DNA of 21,088 nt. Origin: a virus. The stretch lies in IMG/VR virus record IMGVR_UViG_3300031227_016376, positions 1 through 21,088 of that record; one strand, written 5' to 3'. The position numbers were made by a program, and so were the translations under genes. Positions 15,201-21,088 of the stretch are shown here, one piece after another. The stretch's first letter is position 1. Each line of letters opens with the position of its first letter. The notes under the pieces were generated by a model. The model saw only the letters and a program-made list of their open reading frames with translations, was not told where the DNA came from and made no database searches.

Positions 15201-16712
15201 AATAATTCTCTTATAACGTCTCAGCAAGCAAAATCATTAGTACAAGAAGATTTTGATTACATCTTTGGGGATAAATATAACTTTGCAACTCCTCCCAAGC
15301 TTCATCAATCTGCATCTATTCTATGGGGAATGTTTCAAGATAGGATTTTATTTTTACATGGAATTGGAACAGGCAAAACATTAGCTGCGCTCTATATGAC
15401 TGCCGTTTGGTATGCTGATCGAGTTCTTGTTGTGTGCCCATCTACTGTTTGCCAAACGTGGGTGGATGAGATTAAAAAACGTACTGATTTATGTTGTGCT
15501 GTGTTACGTGGTGATGCTAACATGAGAAAGCACATCATGGAAACAGATTTTTCTAGATTTCACATCATAAATTATGAAGGATTAAAATCTATTTATGGAA
15601 AAAAAGTACCTGTTATGAAAAAAGGCAAAGTGGTGAAACATAAGTATGTACCTGACCATAAAAAAATTGCTCAATCTCATTATGATTGTTTGATATTTGA
15701 TGAATTTCATCGTCTTAAAGCATTTCAAACTAGACAAGCTCAAATTTCATATGAGTTGTCAAGGCAGGCTACTAAAGTACTTATGATGTCAGGTACCCCT
15801 GTCGCCAAAGATATTCGAGATTTCTGGAGTGAGCTTATGATTTTAGATAATGGAGCAACTCTTGGAAACGATGAAATGGTATTTTTGCATACCTACATGA
15901 ATCGAGTTGAGATTAGAACTAAAACTCATCGCTTCTTTGAATGGTATCCCAAAAAAGGAGCTGCTGATAAAGTTGTTAAGAAAGTTAGTCAAGTTGCCAT
16001 TCGTTATGACGCTTCGGAATGTCTTGATCTTCCAGAATTGGTAGATGAAAAGAGATATATTGATGTATCAGCTGAACAAAGAAAAATAACTAAATCAATT
16101 CTCAATGGGTTAAAAGTTGAATTAGAAGAAGGTAAATTAACAATCAGAAATGCAGTTAATAAATCTGCAAAACTAGCCCAGATAGGAAGTGGGTTTATCA
16201 TAGGGGAACAAGGGATAGAATACCTTCATACAAGTCCAAAGTTAGATGAGTTGATTACTCTTCTTCAAACTGAGATTACAGGACAATGTATTGTTTATCA
16301 TAATTTTGTAGGTGTTGCTCATATGATTGAAGAGAGATTTAGAAAAGAAAAGATTAAATTTAGAGCTATTAGAGGAGAGATTAAGGATAAAGATAAGCAG
16401 ATCAAGGATTTTCAAGAGGATTCTACTATTAAAGTTCTTTTGGCTCATCCTCAAAGCGGCGGGGAAGGCATTAATCTTCAAGGGGCAAATGTAGTGATCT
16501 TTTTTGATCAGATTTATACTGGAGCAACACTTAGAAAACAGTGCGTTGGAAGAGTTCATAGACAAGGGCAGACACAGAAATGTGTAGTGATTGATTTGTT
16601 AATTAAGGATTCCTTAAGTAAGAAGGAGTCAATTGATGAGCAAATTTATGGAGTTGCAAAAAGCAAGAAGGAATTAGCAGAAGAAATTTTAAATTACATT
16701 AAAAGTAGTTGA
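15198..16712 (+). CDS. SNF2-type superfamily 2 helicase
   Basis: The motor motifs are clear (numbers from the ATG at 15330): motif I HGIGTGKT (10-17), motif II FDEFHRLK, motif III MSGTPVAK, motif V GGEGINLQGANVV and motif VI QCVGRVHRQGQ. These define SNF2-like DNA translocases; phage members are linked to recombination or fork remodelling, like T4 UvsW. The first ATG falls only 9 residues before motif I, which would delete the upstream Q-motif region. In-frame sequence before it (SQQAKSLVQEDFDYIFG, then KYNFATPPKLHQSASILWG) looks coding and includes the P-x-x-LHQ-x-x pattern expected there. I therefore extend the gene to ATT 15198, giving 504 residues. Read-through from the helicase stop is the alternative. 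Confidence 0.85.
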   Translation: MNNSLITSQQAKSLVQEDFDYIFGDKYNFATPPKLHQSASILWGMFQDRILFLHGIGTGKTLAALYMTAVWYADRVLVVCPSTVCQTWVDEIKKRTDLCCAVLRGDANMRKHIMETDFSRFHIINYEGLKSIYGKKVPVMKKGKVVKHKYVPDHKKIAQSHYDCLIFDEFHRLKAFQTRQAQISYELSRQATKVLMMSGTPVAKDIRDFWSELMILDNGATLGNDEMVFLHTYMNRVEIRTKTHRFFEWYPKKGAADKVVKKVSQVAIRYDASECLDLPELVDEKRYIDVSAEQRKITKSILNGLKVELEEGKLTIRNAVNKSAKLAQIGSGFIIGEQGIEYLHTSPKLDELITLLQTEITGQCIVYHNFVGVAHMIEERFRKEKIKFRAIRGEIKDKDKQIKDFQEDSTIKVLLAHPQSGGEGINLQGANVVIFFDQIYTGATLRKQCVGRVHRQGQTQKCVVIDLLIKDSLSKKESIDEQIYGVAKSKKELAEEILNYIKSS

Positions 16713-16748
16713 TTTTTGTTGTATATAATATTGAAAGGAGAATATAAA

Positions 16749-17225
16749 ATGAAAGATAATAAACTTTTGGTTCCTGGTGAACAATTAATGTATCATGCTT
16801 TAGGTCCTATGATTGATCCGGAAATTAAACGTGATGAATCTACAGAAGATGCAGCTTATACTTTAATAAATTTAGTTGAGGAACTTGTGAAAGGATGTGC
16901 AGCTCCAAATGATGTAGAAGGCACAGAGTATCGAGTTAAAGCTCTTCGATACTGGGCTAATGTAGCTGAGTTGTGGGATAAGGAAGCTAAAGAGTACAAA
17001 CAACAGAAGAGAATAGAAATAGAGGCAATGACCCCTGAAGATCGTAAATTGCTAGAGCGTGCAGTTTATGTGAAATTACTCGAAAAAGGTACGTCTGATA
17101 AAGAGGCTGAATTTGCAATCAAGGCGTGGAAAGAAGGAGTTGATAATTCTATTTCTCTGGAACTTCTTGAGAAGGTCATTGAAAATTTGAAATTATCTTC
17201 TAAAACGAAGAAAGAGGTGGAATAA
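16749..17225 (+). CDS. Hypothetical helical protein (158 aa)
   Basis: No family is recognised. AAGGAG precedes the ATG at 16749 by 8 bases, so the longer frame from TTG 16716 is not used. The protein is acidic and mostly helical (STEDAAYTLINLVEELVKG, YRVKALRYWANVAELWDKEA, PEDRKLLERAVYVKLLEKG) with no Cys cluster or catalytic motif. It ends one base before the next gene, with which it shares a transcript. Confidence 0.7.
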   Translation: MKDNKLLVPGEQLMYHALGPMIDPEIKRDESTEDAAYTLINLVEELVKGCAAPNDVEGTEYRVKALRYWANVAELWDKEAKEYKQQKRIEIEAMTPEDRKLLERAVYVKLLEKGTSDKEAEFAIKAWKEGVDNSISLELLEKVIENLKLSSKTKKEVE

Positions 17226-17226
17226 T

Positions 17227-17538
17227 ATGTATTGTTCAAATTGTCATTATGGAAGTGAAACTTGCAAACTTCAGGAAACTGGAAAGGTTATAGTTACTTC
17301 TACAGAATTTCAGGGTAAGATAGTTAAATCTGAAGTTAATGAAGTAAAATGTCCTCAATGTGGTTGTAAAGCAGCTCCTCTTTTAGCATCTCCTTTTAAC
17401 CACAAAAAAGGTAAGCCTAAACCAAAAACTCATAAGCAAACAAGAAAACAGCAGCATGAGGCTAAAGATGATCATCAAGATATTGAGGATGCTACTAGTG
17501 GTCATATTAGGGCTATTGATTATACAAGAAACACATGA
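17227..17538 (+). CDS. Small zinc-ribbon protein with basic/His-rich tail
   Basis: The 103-residue protein has two Cys pairs, CSNC (3-6) and CPQCGC (42-47), with another Cys at 13, consistent with a zinc ribbon. A basic linker (KKGKPKPKTHKQTRKQQ) and an acidic/His-rich tail follow. GAGGTGGA lies upstream. Its stop overlaps the rad50-like start (ATGA), so the two are translationally coupled. Function is unknown; a nucleic-acid or protein adaptor role is possible. Confidence 0.65.
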   Translation: MYCSNCHYGSETCKLQETGKVIVTSTEFQGKIVKSEVNEVKCPQCGCKAAPLLASPFNHKKGKPKPKTHKQTRKQQHEAKDDHQDIEDATSGHIRAIDYTRNT

Positions 17539-18725
17539 TTGATTCAATCCATCTTAAAAATTTTCAAGCTCATAAGGATTCATTATTTGAATTCTGTAAA
17601 GGTGTCAATGTACTTATTGGTACTTCGTTTCATGGAAAAACGTCTTTGCTTAGATCCGTAAGATGGGTTAAAGATAATCGTCCAATAACTACAGGTGTTA
17701 TTCGGAGAGCCGCTGGTTCTGTTAGCAAGAAAGGAGTAAAAAAGATTGGGACAGCTGAAGTTACTATGGTTATGCAATCAGAAGCTGATCCTGAAAAGAA
17801 GGATGTTGTTACTAAAATTCGAGGGCCTGGGATTAATGATTATTACGTTAATAATAATCCACTCAGGGTTGTTGGACGCGCAGTTCCTGAAGATGTGACT
17901 CAAGCATTAAATCTTGACGAGATTAACATTCAAGATCAATTAGAACTTCCTTATTTGTTACTAGACACACCTGGAGTTGTAGCGGCAACATTTAATAAAT
18001 TTACTAATCTAGATAAAGTTGGAGCTACAGTAGATTTCTTATCATCTGATCTTCGAGCTAGAAGAAGTGATAAATTAGAAGCAGAAAATCTCTCAAAAAA
18101 ACTTTTGCAGCAGATTGAAGGGTATAGTTATCTTGCTGAATTAAAGGAACTTGTTACTATTTTGAATGAAATAGCTGATGAATTAGAAATAGCAACTGAA
18201 AGGGAAACGATTTTAACAGAAATTATTAGAAGGATGCAAGAAAATGAAGAGAAAGTTAAACAGACAGTTGAAAGAATTAAAACTCTTAAACCAGTTGTAG
18301 AAGAGGCAAATAGATTACTGCCAAAGATCCAGAATCTTGATGTTGAGCAAGAAAAGAGTTTTGCTCTGGTAGAACATTTGTCCCATAACATTAGAGATAT
18401 AGGTGATGCACAAGAGAGATTAAGGGAGATTACAGTTGCATTACCAGTTAGGAGGAAAGAGTTAGGGATAAGAAAGAAACAAATTCTCACTGCCAAGCAG
18501 GTTGAAGATCTAGAATCCACTGAGGAAGCTGAGCAGGGCTTGATTGATAAAATTAAAGATACAGAATTTCAAATTATTGGTAGAAAAAATAACCTTGAAC
18601 AATTTCACATAGAAATGAAAGCAGTTAAGAGTGAGCTAGGAAAAATTGATGTATGTGTGACTTGTGGTAGTAAACTGACTGATAAAACGCGTAAAACTAT
18701 GCTACAAAACTTGGAGGAATTATAA
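17535..18725 (+). CDS. N-terminal half of a split Rad50/SbcC-like ATPase
   Basis: Rad50/SbcC clamps DNA ends for the Mre11/SbcD nuclease. This 396-residue protein is only the N-terminal half. It begins IDSIHLKNFQAHKDSLFEF, typical of SMC-like heads, with Walker A GTSFHGKT (29-36) and a Q-loop at INIQDQLELPYLL (130-142). From about 165 it is a long coiled coil. It ends 19 residues after a zinc-hook Cys pair, CVTC (374-377). Walker B, the signature motif and the returning coil are missing and are supplied by genes at 19668 and 19916. The start overlaps the preceding stop; the end overlaps the proposed Mre11 start. The clean end just past the hook argues for a real split rather than a random truncation. 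Confidence 0.85.
   Translation: MIDSIHLKNFQAHKDSLFEFCKGVNVLIGTSFHGKTSLLRSVRWVKDNRPITTGVIRRAAGSVSKKGVKKIGTAEVTMVMQSEADPEKKDVVTKIRGPGINDYYVNNNPLRVVGRAVPEDVTQALNLDEINIQDQLELPYLLLDTPGVVAATFNKFTNLDKVGATVDFLSSDLRARRSDKLEAENLSKKLLQQIEGYSYLAELKELVTILNEIADELEIATERETILTEIIRRMQENEEKVKQTVERIKTLKPVVEEANRLLPKIQNLDVEQEKSFALVEHLSHNIRDIGDAQERLREITVALPVRRKELGIRKKQILTAKQVEDLESTEEAEQGLIDKIKDTEFQIIGRKNNLEQFHIEMKAVKSELGKIDVCVTCGSKLTDKTRKTMLQNLEEL
18713..18724 (+). promoter_or_regulatory. Strong ribosome site and probable ATA start codon of the Mre11-like gene
   Basis: GGAGGAA (18713-18719) is the strongest ribosome site in the region. ATA at 18722-18724 follows GGAGG after 4 bases, the same spacing as GGAG to ATG in the clamp gene. 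It overlaps the upstream TAA (18723-18725) as ATAA, mirroring the ATGA overlaps elsewhere. ATT at 18728 is the other candidate. No ATG, GTG or TTG exists in this frame before 18746. Confidence 0.5.
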
Positions 18726-19666
18726 AAATTGCATTTACAGGTGATGTGCATTCGAGATTTTTGCCTCCAGAAAATCGTACTGACAAAGATTTCTTTGCAG
18801 TAGTTCTTAATAAGTTAGAACAAATTTTTCAGATAACGAAAGAACATAACTGCAGTGTGCTTTTTCAACCAGGTGATATGTTTGATGCACCTGACCCTTC
18901 TCGTTTTGTAATTTCATCTATGCTTAGGGTTTTTCGAAAGTATTCAGATATTAAGGTATTTGGATGCTTGGGGCAGCATGATCTTGCTTATCGATCATGG
19001 CAAAATTTTAATCGAACTGCTTCTTATCTACTTGAAAGTGCAGGGGTTTTGACGATTGTTGGTCTTGATGGAAAAGCTGTTGAGTTGGAAAAGAACATTT
19101 TTCTGCATGGGCATTCTTTTGAGCAAACAGAAAATTTATCAAATCCTGTTGAAGGAGCATTTAATATTCTGCTTGCTCATGCTACTGTAGGAACAAGACC
19201 TTTATTTCCGGGTCATGAGCTTCCAAGTCCAAAAGCATTTGCTAAAAAGAATCCAGGATACTCACTTATAGTACTTGGAGATATACATTATGCATTTCAT
19301 TCAGTGTTTCAGGATACTAATATTTTTAACGCAGGTGTTGTACTTAGAAAGACTATTGCTGAAAAAGAACAAAAACCAAATGTAATTATTTATGATACTG
19401 AAACTGGAAAGTTTGAAATTGTTTTTCTAAAAGTTGAGCCCTGGCAGAATGTATTTACGATTCCAAAGAAAGCTAAAGAAGAGCAAAATAATAAACTTCA
19501 AAAGTTTATTGCAATTGTTCAAGGGAAAAAGAAGTCCATGGTATCATTTGATGACAACTTACAAACCTATTATGTAAACAATGAAGTAGCAAAACCAGTA
19601 CAAGATCGAGTCGCATTAGCAATGGAAAAGTGCGGGATGAAGATAAACGAACGGAAGGAGTTATAA
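18722..19666 (+). CDS. Mre11/SbcD-like (gp47-like) nuclease
   Basis: This metallophosphoesterase is the nuclease partner of the split Rad50. Started at ATA 18722 it has 314 residues and opens KIAFTGDVHSRF, giving motif I Asp8-Val-His10. Further motifs are QPGDMFD (GDxxD), GCLGQHD (normally GNHD; Gln replaces the metal-bridging Asn), LLAHATVG and VLGDIHYAF. The usual bacterial start choice would be GTG 18746, but that codon is the Val of DVH, so it would remove the catalytic Asp. Residues beyond about 220 form the capping and Rad50-binding part. It sits between the two rad50 half-genes and ends one base before the coiled-coil gene, so all four products are likely made together. Confidence 0.85.
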   Translation: MKIAFTGDVHSRFLPPENRTDKDFFAVVLNKLEQIFQITKEHNCSVLFQPGDMFDAPDPSRFVISSMLRVFRKYSDIKVFGCLGQHDLAYRSWQNFNRTASYLLESAGVLTIVGLDGKAVELEKNIFLHGHSFEQTENLSNPVEGAFNILLAHATVGTRPLFPGHELPSPKAFAKKNPGYSLIVLGDIHYAFHSVFQDTNIFNAGVVLRKTIAEKEQKPNVIIYDTETGKFEIVFLKVEPWQNVFTIPKKAKEEQNNKLQKFIAIVQGKKKSMVSFDDNLQTYYVNNEVAKPVQDRVALAMEKCGMKINERKEL

Positions 19667-19667
19667 T

Positions 19668-19919
19668 ATGTCAAAGGTAGAAGAAATTCAGACAAGAATT
19701 AAAGAGCTTGAAGGCCAGGTAAAAGAAGAAGAAACAATGCAGAGTGTGCTTGAAGGCAAGTTGCAAGTGTTAAAAGACCAATTGAAAGAAAAGTTTAATT
19801 GTGGTACGTTGGAACAAGCTGAAGAGCAGTTACAAATAAATAAGCGAAAAAATGAGAAACTTAAAGAAGAACAAAAGGAATTGTCAGAGCAACTTGACAT
19901 GTTGGTAGCCTCTAAATGA
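19668..19919 (+). CDS. Small coiled-coil protein within the split rad50 operon
   Basis: The 83-residue protein is almost entirely heptad-like and charged: VEEIQTRIKELEGQVKEEE, LEGKLQVLKDQLKEKF, then after a short NCGTLEQ break KNEKLKEEQKELSEQLDML. It has one Cys and no hook pair. AAGGAG precedes the ATG. It overlaps the next gene by 4 bases (ATGA). Lying directly before the C-terminal Rad50 half, which has a short coil, it could supply part of the missing returning coiled coil; that is inference from position and length. Confidence 0.75.
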   Translation: MSKVEEIQTRIKELEGQVKEEETMQSVLEGKLQVLKDQLKEKFNCGTLEQAEEQLQINKRKNEKLKEEQKELSEQLDMLVASK

Positions 19920-20518
19920 ACAGATACGAACAAATTTTAACTGAACGTCAGGCTGAAAGAGACCTTTTAATTCAGCAAAAATCTGATAGTGATAAGCGAG
20001 CCATTGAGATGTCACAAGAGATTGTTGAGTTAGAAGAAGCTAGGGTTGTTGTCAATAGTGTTCTTCAAGCTACTCAGATCATCATATCAGATTATATTGA
20101 AAGTGTTGTATCAACTTTATTACAGGTTGTATTTGGTGATTCGTTTGCATTCAAAGTTGTATATGAGCTCAAAAGAAATCAAAGTGAAGCTCATCTTTAT
20201 GTTTTAGAGGATGGAGAGATGTATGAACCTAAAGGGGAATGTGGAGTCGGCACTTTGAATGTTGCTGCGATTGGACTACGTCTAGGACTATGGGCTTTAA
20301 GAGGTAATTTAACGCGAAAGACCTTTTTATTAGATGAGCCAGCTAAATGTTTAAGTAAGGATAAAATTTCAAAATTTGGAAGTGTATTAAAAAAATGTGC
20401 TGAAATGTTAAAGGTGCAGTTGATTGTTATTTCTCATGACCCTGCACTTATAGAAGCAGCTGGCAAAGCATTTCAGGTTAGTAAAAAAAATGGTGTGAGT
20501 GAAGTGGAGGTTTGTTGA
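19916..20518 (+). CDS. C-terminal half of a split Rad50/SbcC-like ATPase
   Basis: The 200-residue protein starts with about 55 residues of coiled coil and then carries the C-terminal ATPase lobe. GVGTLNVAAIGLRLGLWAL (110-128) sits at the ABC signature position (LSGG in most relatives). Walker B is TFLLDEP (136-142), followed by a D-loop-like KCLSKD and an H-loop VISHD (171-175). It lacks Walker A, which is on the protein encoded at 17535-18725. The two must associate to form one ATP site, with Mre11 bound to the coil bases. The coil here is much shorter than the roughly 200-residue coil of the N-terminal half. Confidence 0.85.
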   Translation: MNRYEQILTERQAERDLLIQQKSDSDKRAIEMSQEIVELEEARVVVNSVLQATQIIISDYIESVVSTLLQVVFGDSFAFKVVYELKRNQSEAHLYVLEDGEMYEPKGECGVGTLNVAAIGLRLGLWALRGNLTRKTFLLDEPAKCLSKDKISKFGSVLKKCAEMLKVQLIVISHDPALIEAAGKAFQVSKKNGVSEVEVC

Positions 20519-20533
20519 GAAAGGAGAACAAAA

Positions 20534-21088
20534 ATGCCAGATATAAGTATGTGCCAAGATCACAATTGTCCTCTTAAAGAAAAGTGCTATAGATATCGAG
20601 CTATACCATCTCAGTGGCAATCTTATTCTATCCCAGATCGTGAAGGTAAGAAGTGTAAGGACTTTATGTCAATTCTCGAAGGTGATCGACTATCTGTAGT
20701 AGAATGGGAAGGGGGAGTTCCATCTATTTCGAGTTATAGCATAGCTACTGGAAAAGTAGATGAAGTCATAAAAGAATTAGAAGATAATGGATTTGAGGCA
20801 ATAGATATTACAGGTAAAAAATGGGATGCTATAAAGCCTCTTGTAAAGAAATATCGCAAGGATATAGATCGTTTAGAAGCATTTCCCCCACTTCTTTTGA
20901 ATGATGTTAGCGGAAGGACAATTCAAACTGAATGGATTGCATGGAATGTAAATTTTGGTGCTGGAGCATCGAAAGAAGATAAGATATATCTGCCTGTTTC
21001 TGTGGCAATACAAGCCAAACCTACAGTGAATTCAATGAAAGCGAATGGAGGTTTAATTTCTGATCTTCCCGATGATGTAATTCTGGCT
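20534..21088 (+). CDS. Hypothetical protein with N-terminal Cys cluster, 3' end outside the window
   Basis: A frame open from ATG 20534, with AAGGAG 7 bases upstream, runs 185 codons to the window edge. The N-terminus has Cys7, Cys12, Cys18 and Cys41 in CQDHNCPLKEKCYRYRAIPS, then WQSY and KKCKDF, a pattern seen on other phage proteins and likely to bind zinc or an Fe-S cluster. The rest (SYSIATGKVDEVIKELEDNG, WDAIKPLVKKYRKDIDRLEA) is unfamiliar. It follows the recombination operon by 15 bases and is probably co-transcribed. Confidence 0.75.
   Translation, partial: MPDISMCQDHNCPLKEKCYRYRAIPSQWQSYSIPDREGKKCKDFMSILEGDRLSVVEWEGGVPSISSYSIATGKVDEVIKELEDNGFEAIDITGKKWDAIKPLVKKYRKDIDRLEAFPPLLLNDVSGRTIQTEWIAWNVNFGAGASKEDKIYLPVSVAIQAKPTVNSMKANGGLISDLPDDVILA

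Noticed and set aside
16694-16729. Promoter with TATAAT at 16724-16729
   Set aside because: The nearest -35-like TTACAT is 24 bases away and the sequence is AT-rich, so it is probably chance.

Overview
The window is a densely packed, AT-rich stretch of a tailed double-stranded DNA phage, probably a large lytic one. All credible genes lie on the + strand. Intergenic gaps are mostly under 40 bases, neighbours often overlap by 4 bases (ATGA), and most genes have a recognisable GGAG/AAGGA ribosome site. The host cannot be identified. No tRNA, CRISPR array, integrase or structural gene was seen. No stretch over 300 bases lacks a gene; the longest is the 166-base leader before the homing endonuclease.

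Layout. 2-2727: a nucleotide-modification block with a QueF-type preQ0 reductase (open at the window edge), a Vsr-like homing endonuclease with a striking interleaved inverted-repeat leader, and a DpdA-like DNA transglycosylase. 2736-11333: a replication and recombination block with a small unknown, a DnaN-like clamp, a uracil-DNA glycosylase/family A polymerase fusion, a DnaX-like clamp loader, a small membrane protein, a gp32-like single-strand binding protein, a UvsY-like mediator, RecA/UvsX and a primase. 11348-12876: a sigma-like factor, a winged-helix protein and QueE. 12887-16712: an unknown, a DnaB-like helicase and an SNF2-type helicase. 16749-20518: two small unknowns, then an Mre11/Rad50-type complex whose Rad50 is split into two ATPase half-genes separated by the nuclease gene and a small coiled-coil gene. 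20534-end: a partial Cys-rich unknown.

Together these genes encode most of a replisome with T4-style recombination functions but bacterial-style clamp and loader. QueE makes a 7-deazaguanine precursor, QueF would reduce preQ0 to preQ1, and DpdA would place the base into DNA, so the genome probably carries 7-deazaguanines that evade restriction.

The main oddities are: the split Rad50; two genes (mre11-like and SNF2-like) whose conserved N-termini begin upstream of any ATG/GTG/TTG and seem to need ATA/ATT start codons; a predicted 14-bp/13-bp pseudoknot before the homing endonuclease; and a QueF that lacks the usual active-site His, has a duplicated N-terminal segment and may be fused to something upstream. 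Everything is read by eye; no database search was run.
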